A stretch of DNA of 64,000 nt from Bacteroidales bacterium (GTDB lineage: Bacteria > Bacteroidota > Bacteroidia > Bacteroidales > Marinilabiliaceae). The stretch lies in assembly GCA_017960905.1 (NCBI GenBank), contig JAGCYH010000047.1:33032-97031 (forward strand), in the 5' to 3' direction. Under the pieces are notes generated by a model. It worked only from the letters and a program-made list of their open reading frames with translations, was not told where the DNA came from and did no database searches. Numbering within the stretch: position 1 is the stretch's first letter; each line of letters begins with the position of its first letter. Positions 16,688-26,100 of the stretch are shown piece by piece. Made by a program: the position numbers and the translations under genes.

Positions 16688-16813
16688 GTTGTCGGTGTGG
16701 CAGTTTTGCAAAGTTCATTTGACAAAATAGACCCGGAATTGACAAATGGAATTGCAATTTTCGGTGTGATAATACTATTTGCATTTAGCAATTGCTGTAC
16801 AACAATAAAATAA
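16655..16813 (+). CDS. Possible small membrane protein, 52 residues
   Basis: ATG at 16655 opens 52 codons to a TAA at 16811. The product has two hydrophobic stretches (VLCAIFFVVGVAVL and GIAIFGVIILFAF) separated by a polar turn (DKIDPELTN) and a short tail. The start lies inside the tRNA terminator stem, and there is no obvious separate promoter, so this may be chance. It is the only protein-like content of the 305-base gap between the tRNA and rseC. Confidence 0.25.
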   Translation: MAHKVLCAIFFVVGVAVLQSSFDKIDPELTNGIAIFGVIILFAFSNCCTTIK

Positions 16814-16926
16814 AACCATTGCGAAGAACTCGTGTAACTACGTGAATATTCGGGCAATAAGGCACATTCTCTATTTATATCCAAAAAAAATAACCAACTC
16901 AGTGAAATACTTAATCAAATGTTTTA

Positions 16927-16934
16927 TACTTTTG
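16927..16934 (+). promoter_or_regulatory. Candidate -7 box of the rseC-rnf operon
   Basis: TACTTTTG matches TAnnTTTG and lies 19 bases before the rseC ATG. No TTTG is found 19 bases upstream, so the promoter is a partial match. No terminator or promoter is evident between here and the end of rnfA, so the seven genes are probably co-transcribed. Confidence 0.5.
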
Positions 16935-16953
16935 AACAATTTTTAAGGGAAAA

Positions 16954-17370
16954 ATGACCAGAGAGAGCATAGAACATGAGGGAATAATAGTAGCGAAAGA
17001 GTATCAAAAGCTGTCGATAGAGATAACCAGCAAATCGATGTGCGGCGGCTGCAATGCTCGGGAGCTATGTTCGTCAGCAGACGTAAAGCAAAAAATCATC
17101 GAGATTGAAGCCCCATCGGCGGCGTCATACACGATAGGCGACAAAGTGACCGTTGTCGGCAGTCGGCGTTTGGCCTTGTATGCCGTGGTGCTTGCTTATG
17201 TGCTCCCTCTGATAGTTGTGGTGGCAGTTCTGATAGCCTGCAAACAAATGGGCTACAGCGACGGTGTGGCAGGCGGAATGTCGCTTGCGGCGCTTCCACC
17301 ATATTACCTTATATTATATACATTGAGGAACAAACTACGTAAAGAATTGATATTCAGAATAAAACAATAA
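16954..17370 (+). CDS. rseC: RseC/MucC-like protein leading the rnf operon
   Basis: A 138-residue protein with an N-terminal cysteine cluster (SMCGGCNARELCSSAD, about residues 29-44) and two membrane segments (LALYAVVLAYVLPLIVVVAV and a second near residue 110). This is the SoxR-reducing-system RseC layout. In Bacteroidetes such a gene regularly precedes rnfB. The cysteines may ligate a cluster or take part in electron flow linked to Rnf, but its job in organisms without SoxR is unknown. The next gene, rnfB, starts 8 bases after its stop. Confidence 0.88.
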   Translation: MTRESIEHEGIIVAKEYQKLSIEITSKSMCGGCNARELCSSADVKQKIIEIEAPSAASYTIGDKVTVVGSRRLALYAVVLAYVLPLIVVVAVLIACKQMGYSDGVAGGMSLAALPPYYLILYTLRNKLRKELIFRIKQ

Positions 17371-17378
17371 CATTAAAA

Positions 17379-18311
17379 ATGATTAATACGATATTAATAA
17401 CAGTTGCAGTATTGGCGGCGATAGGATTGGCAGCCGCGATAATATTGTATTTCGTTTCGCAGAAATTCAAAGTTGTTGAAGACCCGCGTATAGGCGAGAT
17501 AGAGAGCCTGTTGCCAGGCGCCAACTGCGGTGGCTGCGGATTTCCGGGCTGCCGAGGCTTGGCCGAGGCACTTACCAAAGCCGACGACATAAGCGGCATG
17601 GGCTGCCCGGGCAGCAGTGCCGAAGTGATGGCCCAGATAGCCAAGATACTGGGCAAAGAGGCATCGGCGAAAGTGCCGCAGATAGCAGTGGTACGCTGCA
17701 AAGGCACTTGCCAGAACCGCCAGAAGACATTGGAATACGACGGTGCGAAGTCGTGCGCCATTGCGTCGGCGAATTTCGCCGGCGACACGGGCTGCTCGTT
17801 CGGCTGCTTGGGCTATGGCGACTGCGTTACAGCTTGCCGTTTCGATGCCATACAAATCGACAGCGCGACAGGCTTGCCTGTCGTCGATGAAGCAAAATGC
17901 ACCTCGTGCGGCGCGTGCGTACGCGCGTGCCCGAAACAAGTGATAGAGATACGTAACAAAGGTCCGCGCAACATGCGTGTTTGGGTGTCGTGTATCAACA
18001 AAGACAAAGGTGCTGTGGCACGCAAAGCGTGCACAGCAGCCTGCATTGGCTGCGGCAAGTGCGCCAAGGAATGCGCCTTCGGTGCGATAACCGTCGAGAA
18101 CAACGTGGCTTATATCGACTTCACTAAGTGCAAGTTGTGCCGCAAGTGCGTAGCCGACTGCCCGACGAAAGCAATAAGCGAGATAAACTTTCCGCCGCGC
18201 AAAGAGCCGGCTGCCGAAGTGCCAAAACCTGAAACGAAACCCGAAGTGAAAGCAGAAGCACCGAAGGAAGCGGCTCAGGACAAGACAGAACAAATAAAAG
18301 AACAAAAATAA
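17379..18311 (+). CDS. rnfB: Rnf complex subunit B, ferredoxin-like electron entry
   Basis: A 310-residue protein with an N-terminal membrane helix (ILITVAVLAAIGLAAAIIL), then the CGGCGFPGCRG motif (about residues 48-58) of the RnfB 4Fe-4S domain. Several ferredoxin motifs follow: CVTACRFDAI, CTSCGACVRACP, CIGCGKCAKECA and CKLCRKCVADCP. RnfB accepts electrons from reduced ferredoxin and passes them into the complex. It is longer than proteobacterial RnfB (about 190 residues) because of extra cluster motifs, as in other Bacteroidetes. The C-terminal tail from about residue 275 is Pro/Glu/Lys-rich and probably flexible. Confidence 0.95.
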   Translation: MINTILITVAVLAAIGLAAAIILYFVSQKFKVVEDPRIGEIESLLPGANCGGCGFPGCRGLAEALTKADDISGMGCPGSSAEVMAQIAKILGKEASAKVPQIAVVRCKGTCQNRQKTLEYDGAKSCAIASANFAGDTGCSFGCLGYGDCVTACRFDAIQIDSATGLPVVDEAKCTSCGACVRACPKQVIEIRNKGPRNMRVWVSCINKDKGAVARKACTAACIGCGKCAKECAFGAITVENNVAYIDFTKCKLCRKCVADCPTKAISEINFPPRKEPAAEVPKPETKPEVKAEAPKEAAQDKTEQIKEQK

Positions 18312-18318
18312 TATAACC

Positions 18319-18324
18319 GGAGGA
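18319..18324 (+). promoter_or_regulatory. Shine-Dalgarno-like site fixing the rnfC GTG start
   Basis: GGAGGA lies 7 bases before the GTG at 18332 and supports that start for rnfC. Such a strong site is unusual in this window, where most genes have none, as expected for Bacteroidetes. Confidence 0.6.
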
Positions 18325-18331
18325 TAGAACA

Positions 18332-19696
18332 GTGTTGAAGACATTTTCGATAGGCGGAATACACCCAGCCGAGAATAAGCTATCAGCAGGAACGGCAATA
18401 CAACGATTGCCGATACCTTCAGAAGTCATGATACCGCTGTCGCAACATATCGGTGCGCCAGCGCAGCCGATAGTTGCCGTAGGCGACACAGTGCTAACAG
18501 GCCAGCTCATAGCGCAAGCCAACGGCTTTGTGTCGGCCAACGTGCACTCGTCGGTATCGGGCAAAGTAACTAAAATAGAGGAATATACCGATGGCAACGG
18601 ATACAAGAAGACAGCAATAGTGATTGCTGTCGACGGTGACGAATGGGACCCGTCGGTCGACCGTTCGCCGGGCATCAAACGCGACATCTCGCTCACACCC
18701 GAAGAGATAGTGAACAAGATTGGCGAGATGGGCATTGTAGGCATGGGCGGTGCCACCTTCCCAGCAAAAGTGAAGCTGAGCGTGAAACCCGGGCAATGCC
18801 AAGTACTGATAATCAACGGTGTGGAATGTGAGCCGTACCTCACCGCCGACCATCAGCTGATGGTCGAAAAAGGCGACGAGATACTGATTGGCATCAAAGT
18901 GCTGATGAAAGCACTGCAAGTGGACAAAGCCATAATAGGCATTGAAAATAACAAACGCGACGCCATAGACCACTTGTCGAAACTCGCGGCGAGCTATCCG
19001 GGCATCAGCGTACAGGCTTTGAAGTTGAAATATCCGCAAGGCGGCGAGAAACAGCTCATCGACGCATGCACGGGCAGGCAGGTCGCCTCAGGCGCCCTGC
19101 CAATATCAGTAGGCGCAGTGGTGCAGAACATAGGCACAGCCTACGCCATTTACGAAGCAGTGCAAAAGAACAAACCCCTGATAGAACGAGTGGTATGCGT
19201 CACGGGCAAGCCTCTGCAGAGACCATCGAACTTCATTGTCAGAATAGGCACACCTATTCGAACAGTAATAGAGGCAACCGGCGGAATACCAGCCGATTAC
19301 GGCAAGGTAATAGGCGGCGGTCCAATGATGGGGCGCGCATTAACCAACTTAGAAGTACCCGTTATCAAAGGCACGTCGGGCATACTGCTGATGAGCAAAG
19401 CCGAATCGAAACGCGGTGAGGTATCGAACTGCATACGATGCGCGAAATGCGTATCGGCATGCCCGATGGGACTTGAGCCGTACTTGATTTCGCGTCTGTC
19501 GGAGAAACTGATGTGGGACGAGTGCGAGGTGAACAAGATTGCCGACTGCATAGAGTGCGGCTCGTGCAACTACACTTGTCCGTCGAACCGGCCATTGCTC
19601 GACTACATCAGAATGGGCAAAGCAAAAGTAATGGGAATAATGAGGGCACGCGCTGCGGCGGCCAAAGCCGCCGCAGAGAGCGCGCAGAAACAATAA
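18332..19696 (+). CDS. rnfC: Rnf complex subunit C, NADH/FMN and 4Fe-4S subunit
   Basis: A 454-residue peripheral subunit. The early part (FSIGGIHPAENKLSAGTAI) and the GLY-rich segment MGIVGMGGATFPAKVKL match the RnfC/NqrF-like NADH-FMN fold. GGGPMMGRAL lies near residue 330. Two 4Fe-4S motifs follow (CIRCAKCVSACPMGLEP and CIECGSCNYTCPSNRPLLDY). It exchanges electrons with NAD and links to RnfB. It uses a GTG start with a good upstream GGAGGA. A short alanine-rich tail ends the protein. Confidence 0.95.
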   Translation: MLKTFSIGGIHPAENKLSAGTAIQRLPIPSEVMIPLSQHIGAPAQPIVAVGDTVLTGQLIAQANGFVSANVHSSVSGKVTKIEEYTDGNGYKKTAIVIAVDGDEWDPSVDRSPGIKRDISLTPEEIVNKIGEMGIVGMGGATFPAKVKLSVKPGQCQVLIINGVECEPYLTADHQLMVEKGDEILIGIKVLMKALQVDKAIIGIENNKRDAIDHLSKLAASYPGISVQALKLKYPQGGEKQLIDACTGRQVASGALPISVGAVVQNIGTAYAIYEAVQKNKPLIERVVCVTGKPLQRPSNFIVRIGTPIRTVIEATGGIPADYGKVIGGGPMMGRALTNLEVPVIKGTSGILLMSKAESKRGEVSNCIRCAKCVSACPMGLEPYLISRLSEKLMWDECEVNKIADCIECGSCNYTCPSNRPLLDYIRMGKAKVMGIMRARAAAAKAAAESAQKQ

Positions 19697-19715
19697 CCGA
19701 TAGAACTTATTAAAA

Positions 19716-20693
19716 ATGAGCAATTTAACAATATCACCATCGCCTCATGTGCACAGCGCCGATTCGGTAAAGCGCAACATGTACGGCGTAATAATAGCGT
19801 TGCTGCCGGCGCTGGCGGCATCGGTATGGTTTTTCGGCACAGGAGCGTTATGCGTACTGCTGACTTCGATTGTATCGTGTATAGTGATAGAATTTCTGAT
19901 TCAGAAATTCATTCTTAAAGTACCGACCACCATTTCCGACGGTTCGGCAGCTGTAACAGGTCTGATACTCGCATTCAACCTGCCATCGAACCTGCCGATA
20001 TGGATAATAATAATAGGCGCCGTGGTTGCCATTGGCATTGGCAAGATGACCTTCGGCGGATTGGGCCAGAATATTGCCAATCCGGCAATACTGGGCCGTG
20101 TATTCCTTCTGGTGTCGTTCCCCGTACAGATGACGAGCTGGCCAGTACCTGGCGCTATCGACGGCAGCACCGGCCCGACACCGCTCGGACTTATGAAAGA
20201 GGGTTTGCGAAGCGGAAAATCGGTAAGCGAGATAATTGACAAGCTGCCGTCGAACGTCGACATGCTCATGGGTCAGATGGGCGGCTCGCTGGGCGAAGTG
20301 GCAGCTATATGCCTGCTCATCGGATTCGCATTCTTGCTTATACGCCGCATAATAACTTGGCACATACCTGTAACGATACTGGCCACTATGGCCATTTTCT
20401 CGGGAATACTCAACCTCTACGACCCTGAGGCTTACGCCACACCGCTGTTCCACATACTCACCGGCGGCGCGTTGCTCGGCGCCATTTTCATGGCGACCGA
20501 CTACGCAACTTCGCCTATGACACCCAAAGGAATGATAGTGTACGGCATTGGTATTGGCCTGATAACCATACTGATACGTACATTCGGCGCATATCCCGAA
20601 GGCATGTCGTTCGCCATTCTGATAATGAACGTGGCGACACCTTTAATCAACAAATACTGTAAACCTAAAAGATTCGGGGAGGTAGCGAAATGA
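19716..20693 (+). CDS. rnfD: Rnf complex subunit D, membrane flavoprotein
   Basis: A 325-residue integral membrane protein with about 9 helices. It opens MSNLTISPSPHVHSADSVKR, the usual amphipathic head of RnfD/NqrB. Thr155 in the segment STGPTPLGLM corresponds to the threonine that carries phosphoester-bound FMN in RnfD. Other family marks include NIANPAILGRVFLL and FMATDYATSPMTPKG. It forms part of the ion path. Its stop overlaps the rnfG start (ATGA, 4 bases). Confidence 0.95.
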   Translation: MSNLTISPSPHVHSADSVKRNMYGVIIALLPALAASVWFFGTGALCVLLTSIVSCIVIEFLIQKFILKVPTTISDGSAAVTGLILAFNLPSNLPIWIIIIGAVVAIGIGKMTFGGLGQNIANPAILGRVFLLVSFPVQMTSWPVPGAIDGSTGPTPLGLMKEGLRSGKSVSEIIDKLPSNVDMLMGQMGGSLGEVAAICLLIGFAFLLIRRIITWHIPVTILATMAIFSGILNLYDPEAYATPLFHILTGGALLGAIFMATDYATSPMTPKGMIVYGIGIGLITILIRTFGAYPEGMSFAILIMNVATPLINKYCKPKRFGEVAK

Positions 20694-21376
20694 AAAAGTT
20701 AGAATCGTCACTGAAAAACATGACTATAGTCCTCACGACAGTGGCACTTGTGGCCGCCGCGCTGTTAGGCTATATGAACGAGATAACAAAAGAGCCCATT
20801 GCTCTGATTGAGAAGCAGAACCTCGAAAACGGCATTAAGAAAGTAATTCTGGGCGAGGCTGGCGACAAACAGATAAACGTCAAGACCGACTCAATAATAG
20901 ACGGCAAGCAGATCTTCGTGGTTTACGAAGTAAGCTCGACCGACGGCAAGCCACTGGGCAAAGCCATAAAGACTTCGGTCAACGGATTCTCGCCCGACAT
21001 GACGGTGCTTACCGGCTTTGCACCCGACGGTAAAATACTCGGCTACGAAGTGCTCAAACACGCTGAGACACCAGGACTTGGCGCCAAAGCCAACGATTGG
21101 TTCCAGAGCGGAGCCAAAGGCGACATAATAGGCAAAAACCCCGCCAAGGACCACTTGACGGTAATCAAAGACGGTGGCGAAATTGACGCCATAACCGCCG
21201 CTACGATAACATCGCGCGCATTTCTGCGCGCGATAAACCTCGAATACGAGAAACTCTTCGGAGGCAAGACCAACGGCAACACCGGCGCCACAAGCGCCGC
21301 ACCGGCACCCGAGCCTGCCGCACCCGACACTGCTGCGTGCGCCGCACCTGCCGACTCAACATTAGTAACCGAATAA
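20690..21376 (+). CDS. rnfG: Rnf complex subunit G, FMN-binding
   Basis: A 228-residue protein with one N-terminal membrane helix (MTIVLTTVALVAAALLGYM) and an FMN-binding domain outside the membrane. LKHAETPGLGAK is the conserved ETPGLG stretch. The flavin-attachment site reads TAATIT at residues 169-174, with alanine where the usual S/T-G-A-S/T-x-S/T motif has glycine; Thr174 would carry FMN. The tail after about residue 198 is Ala/Pro-rich and ends in two cysteine- and acid-containing stretches, longer than in most RnfG. It overlaps rnfD by 4 bases. Confidence 0.93.
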   Translation: MKKLESSLKNMTIVLTTVALVAAALLGYMNEITKEPIALIEKQNLENGIKKVILGEAGDKQINVKTDSIIDGKQIFVVYEVSSTDGKPLGKAIKTSVNGFSPDMTVLTGFAPDGKILGYEVLKHAETPGLGAKANDWFQSGAKGDIIGKNPAKDHLTVIKDGGEIDAITAATITSRAFLRAINLEYEKLFGGKTNGNTGATSAAPAPEPAAPDTAACAAPADSTLVTE

Positions 21377-21388
21377 AACTCTACAGAA

Positions 21389-21970
21389 ATGAACAAAATA
21401 AAAATACTGCTCAACGGCATCGTAAAGGAGAACCCGACATTCGTGCTACTCCTTGGCATGTGCCCTACTCTGGGCACTACCACATCGGCCATCAACGGAC
21501 TGGGCATGGGACTGGCCACTGCCTTCGTACTCATCTGCAGCAACGTTGTCATCTCGCTACTCAAAAAGATGATACCCGACAAGGTGCGCATTCCGTCGTT
21601 CATTGTGATAATTGCCACCTTTGTCACTGTGCTACAGATGCTTATGCAGGCATACGTGCCTGCATTGTACGCATCGCTCGGACTTTTCATACCGCTCATC
21701 GTGGTCAACTGCATAGTGCTGGGCCGCGCTGAAGCCTTCGCCGCAAAAAACACCCCGCTCGACTCGTTCTTCGACGGACTGGGCATGGGCTTGGGCTTCA
21801 CACTCGCGCTGACGCTCTTAGGCGCAGCGCGTGAGATACTCGGCTCGGGTAAAGTGTTCGACATAACTCTCTGGAACGAAGACTACGGCATGCTGGCATT
21901 CGTGCTCGCACCGGGCGCATTCATCGTTCTCGGATATCTCATAGCTATCATGAGCAAACTAAAAAAGTAA
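21389..21970 (+). CDS. rnfE: Rnf complex subunit E, membrane subunit
   Basis: A 193-residue, six-helix membrane protein. MCPTLGTTTSAINGLGMG places Cys25, and VVNCIVLGRAEAFA places Cys108, the two cysteines that with RnfA hold an intramembrane 2Fe-2S cluster in the related NqrD/NqrE pair. It starts 12 bases after rnfG and ends 41 bases before rnfA. With RnfA it forms the core through which electrons cross the membrane while ions are pumped. Confidence 0.95.
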   Translation: MNKIKILLNGIVKENPTFVLLLGMCPTLGTTTSAINGLGMGLATAFVLICSNVVISLLKKMIPDKVRIPSFIVIIATFVTVLQMLMQAYVPALYASLGLFIPLIVVNCIVLGRAEAFAAKNTPLDSFFDGLGMGLGFTLALTLLGAAREILGSGKVFDITLWNEDYGMLAFVLAPGAFIVLGYLIAIMSKLKK

Positions 21971-22011
21971 CGCAATAAACTGACAATTAACGATTTAAAT
22001 AGTACATTATT

Positions 22012-22605
22012 ATGGAATACATATTAATAATCATATCGGCAATATTTGTCAACAACGTAGTACTCTCTCAGTTTTTGGGAATATGTCCGTTCCTTGGCGT
22101 ATCGAAAAAGATAAGCACGGCGGCCGGCATGGGCGCCGCCGTTACATTCGTGCTGACATTGGCAACAATAGTTACATACCTCATACAGGCGTACATACTC
22201 GTTCCGCTCGATCTAAAGTACTTACAGACAATAGCTTTCATACTTGTGATAGCCGCTTTGGTGCAGATGGTTGAGATAATACTCAAGAAAGTGTCGCCTT
22301 CGCTCTATCAGGCACTTGGCGTATTTCTGCCGCTCATAACAACCAACTGCTGCATACTTGGCGTAGCGATAATGGTAGGCGACGGCACCTACAACACGCA
22401 AGGTCTTGAGCCTTCGCTACTTAGCGGCATTGTGTTTGCCATAGCCACCGCCATCGGTTTCGCGCTGGCTCTCATATTGTTTGCCGGCATACGCGAGCAC
22501 CTCGAAATGATGAACATACCCAAAGGCATGCAAGGCATGCCTATAGCACTCATCTCGGCCGGCATCATGGCGCTGGCATTCATGGGCTTCTCAGGACTGG
22601 TGTGA
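22012..22605 (+). CDS. rnfA: Rnf complex subunit A, membrane subunit
   Basis: A 197-residue, six-helix protein related to RnfE but inserted with opposite topology. It opens MEYILIIISAIFVNNVVLSQ, then FLGICPFLGVSKK (Cys25) and TTNCCILGVAIM (Cys112), the cluster-ligand positions. It is the last gene of the rnf operon; a candidate weak terminator lies about 165 bases downstream. Confidence 0.95.
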   Translation: MEYILIIISAIFVNNVVLSQFLGICPFLGVSKKISTAAGMGAAVTFVLTLATIVTYLIQAYILVPLDLKYLQTIAFILVIAALVQMVEIILKKVSPSLYQALGVFLPLITTNCCILGVAIMVGDGTYNTQGLEPSLLSGIVFAIATAIGFALALILFAGIREHLEMMNIPKGMQGMPIALISAGIMALAFMGFSGLV

Positions 22606-22663
22606 GAGGATAGAGGATGATTACCCGAAAAGATAGAAATGTTTAGTAGCTTTCGACTCTGTA

Positions 22664-22691
22664 GAAACTGTTTCCAAAAAGGAAATAGTTC
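22664..22691 (+). repeat. Hairpin downstream of rnfA
   Basis: Arms 22664-22675 and 22681-22691 can pair over 11 positions (one G-T pair, one bulge) around an AAAAA loop. No T run follows, so it is not a classical terminator. It might stabilise the 3' end of the rnf transcript. It lies in the 523-base gap 22606-23128, which otherwise holds a weak terminator and a 118-base palindrome and no convincing gene. Confidence 0.35.
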
Positions 22692-22769
22692 AAACTTAAG
22701 AAGTACGAGTTCAGGCTATATAACATAAGGAAATGCGAAAACTATTCGGACGTAACAATAATGAAACAG

Positions 22770-22800
22770 AATAAATCAGGACCTGATTATTTTGTTTTCT
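22770..22800 (+). terminator. Possible terminator of the rnf operon
   Basis: A short stem around 22775-22787 (TCAG-GAC-CTGA core with imperfect A/T extension) is followed by the T-rich run TTATTTTGTTTT. The stem is weak compared with the other terminators in the window. Confidence 0.35.
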
Positions 22801-22913
22801 CTAAGAAAAGAGATAATTTTGAAACGAACAAAAAACAATGATGCCTATGGCAAAATAAAGATGAGACTAAACGTTTGAAAAACAACATATTAAAGCATTA
22901 GGCTTTTTTCTTT

Positions 22914-23031
22914 CTACTTGTGAAAATTGGCGTTTTTAGATACTGAAAGAAATAATGTTCAAATGCCACGCTTAGGCGTGTGCTTGACTTATTTCGTAGT
23001 ATCAAGGTAACGCCAAAACACCTACAAGTAG
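22914..23031. repeat. 118-base imperfect palindrome (long hairpin element)
   Basis: The two halves pair in register across the whole length: CTACTTGT (22914-22921) with ACAAGTAG (23024-23031), TGGCGTT with AACGCCA, GATACT with AGTATC, AAATAA with TTATTT, CAA with TTG, and CACGC (22967-22971) with GCGTG (22976-22980) around a TTAG loop. Mismatches are confined to internal loops. No frame inside looks coding. It could be a structured RNA, a foldback miniature transposable element, or a decayed insertion. It sits about 100 bases before the BspA-like gene. Confidence 0.6.
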
Positions 23032-23128
23032 CGAGATACGGTTGAGTATCACGTCTTTTTTATTCATTAGCATTAAAATAACTACAAATATATAATTAAC
23101 TGAATATAAACAAATTAATTATTATACC

Positions 23129-26100
23129 ATGAAAAACATAATAGCAGTTTTTGCCACCCTGATGTTTGCCGCGCAAGCATTGGCGGAAGATTTTACCATT
23201 GGCGGCTTAAAATACACCATTACCGATGCCGAGAAACATGAAGTTTCTGTTAGTAAAGGTTCAACCGACCCAACAGATGCGCTTGTTATCCCTGCCTCTG
23301 TAACCTATCCAGAGAACAATGGCGTTGATTATACGGTTACAACAATTGGTGAATATGCGTTTCGTGATTGCAGCGGACTAACTTCAGTCTCCATTCCCAA
23401 TTCAGTTATTAGTATTGGCAAGATGGCGTTCAGGAAATGCAGTAATGTGACAGAAATAAATGTTGGAAGTGCCAACTCTAAATATACATCTAAAAATGGT
23501 GTATTATTCAACAAAGACATGACAACTCTTATATGTTACCCAGCAGGTAAATCAGGATCATATACCATTCCAAATACAGTTACAAGCATTGGCGAATATG
23601 CATTCTATTATTGTGACGGCTTGACATCCATCTCTATACCCAATTCGATTACAACAATTGGCGACGGGGCATTCTCAGGGTGCAGCAGTTTGCAATATAA
23701 CGAATATGATAATGCATTGTATTTGGGTAACAATGGAAACCAATACTTGTTACTTGTATATGCTAAATCTGACAATATAAAAACATGCGAAATAAACAGC
23801 GATTGCAAGTTTATTCACAGCAATGCATTCTATGATTGCAGCAGTTTGACTTCTATCACTATCCCCAATTCTGTTACAAATATTGACGAGAGTGCATTCT
23901 GGGGTTGCAGTAGTTTGAAGTATAATGAATATGATAACGCATTGTATTTGGGTAATACAGACAATCCTTATTTATTTCTGTTTAAGGCTAAAGATACTGA
24001 TATAACTTCTGTTGAAATAAATAATAATTGTAAGTTTATTGAATACAGTGCCTTCAGTGAATGCAGAAGTCTTGCTTCTGTCACCATCGGCAATTCGGTT
24101 ACAACAATTGGCAACAGGGCGTTCGTTTTTTGCAGTAGCCTAACATCTATCACCATTCCCAATTCGGTTACAAACATTGGCGACTGGTCGTTCGCTAATT
24201 GCAGTAGCCTAAAATCTGTTACTATCCCAAATTCGGTTACAAGCATTGGCGAAGCAGCGTTCAATTCATGCGAAAGTTTGACTTCTGTCACCATCGGCAA
24301 TTCGGTTACAACAATTGGCAACTGGGCGTTCGCCTATTGCAGTAGCCTGAAATCTGTCACTATCCCTATTTCGGTTACAAGCATTGGCGTCAATGCGTTC
24401 TCAAGTGCAAAAAGTATTAACTATGCTGGCAATGCCACGGGTAGTCCTTGGGGCGCTAAATATTTCAATTACGAGGCTGACGAAAACGGTCTTTTATTTG
24501 CTGATGCCGAAAAGACACAGGTCGTTGCTTATATAGGCTATGGGACTGATGTGTCTATCCCCAAAACAGTAACCAGCATCAGCGACGATGCATTCTCTGG
24601 CTGCCGTATTGATACGCTACGATTCGACACTAACGCTATCGGAACGTTGTTTCAATACAAGAAGCAACTCAAAGGTATATACATAGGCGCATCGGTAACA
24701 GAACTTTACCAAACTGCTTTTTGGGGATGCGACAGCGTATCGACTCTGTGGGTGAATACCGACGCACTGGGAACGCAGTTCGCTGGCAAGAAATCGCTCG
24801 AAAGCTTAACCATAGGCGACAATGTCACCACCATTCCCGAACGGGCATTCTACAATTGTTACGGGCTCGAGAATGTGGTTATACCATCTTCGGTAACTAA
24901 AATAGGCAAAGATGCTTTCGGCTGCGATGGCCATGGCACCTGTGGCGACGACGCTCGCTGGACATACGACATACTGTCGAGAACCATAACCATAAGCGGA
25001 ACGGGTTCGCTGTATGACTTCAATTTTAAATCTGGGAAGGAACAACCCTGGGAAGAGTTTAAAGATAAAATAGAATCGGTAGTGATAGAGGAAGGCATCA
25101 ACGACCTCGCTAACGGTGCTTTCCAGAATTGTAAAAATCTCAAATACATCAGTCTGCCGAAATCGTGCTCAAATTTTGGCGGTTCGCCTTTCGCTTACTG
25201 CTGGAATCTGCAAAAAGTAACTGTAAGGGCAAATCATGTATCACATGTAACCGACCTTTGCTTCTCGAACTACGACAAATGCACCCTGTATGTGCCAATG
25301 GACATGCTCGATTACTACAAGGATGAGATTGTATTCAAGGATTTCTCAAAAATAGTAGGGTTCTACGAAGTAACCATCGACGCTGACATTGAGAAGGGTA
25401 AGGTAAAAGTGGATAAAGCCGAAATACTACCCGACGAATCGTTTACCATAACCGCAATACCCGACAAAGACTACTGTATTGATTCGGTTTACGTAGATGG
25501 CAAAGCCATAGCTGCGAAAGACGGCAAATACACTGTAGATAAAGTGAATAGCGACAAGGTAGTGGGTGCGGCGTTCAAGCTGATTACAAGCGGCAAATGC
25601 GGCGAGAATGCTATGTGGAATTACGACGAGGAAACAGGCACGCTCACAATAAGCGGAACCGGCGATATGTACGATTACGAAAAGAATTGTGCGCCTTGGA
25701 TTACTCTGAAAAACAATTGTACTATAAACAAACTTATCGTCGAAGAGGGTATTACCAGTATAGGCGACTATGCGTTTTACTTAGTTAGCTACAACGACTA
25801 TGCAGAAATAGCATCAACTGTCAAAAAAATAGGAAAATATAATTTCTTATATGGTACCGGCCTCGGCTACAAACTCTACACTCCAGTTTATATTATGGGT
25901 GTGCCAACAAGCATAGACGAAACATCTTTCATGTCCAAAACCGAAATCGAGGAACTCAGAATTCCTTTCGACAATATGAATAAAATAATAGAGAGCAAGG
26001 TATTCGACGGTTTTGTGAACTTAAAGGCTGTTTGCACCATCGGCATAGCCGATGGCATTGAGAATGGTTCTATTAGTGTTTCCGAAAACAGTTTTGTTCT

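Noticed and set aside
17394..18398. A 334-codon frame antisense to rnfB
   Set aside because: It is the mirror of Cys/Gly/Ala codons of rnfB and has no promoter or family pattern.
23850..24400. Regular repeats considered as a CRISPR array
   Set aside because: The repeats are in frame with a long ORF, encode 23-residue LRR units and lack non-repetitive spacers of constant length.
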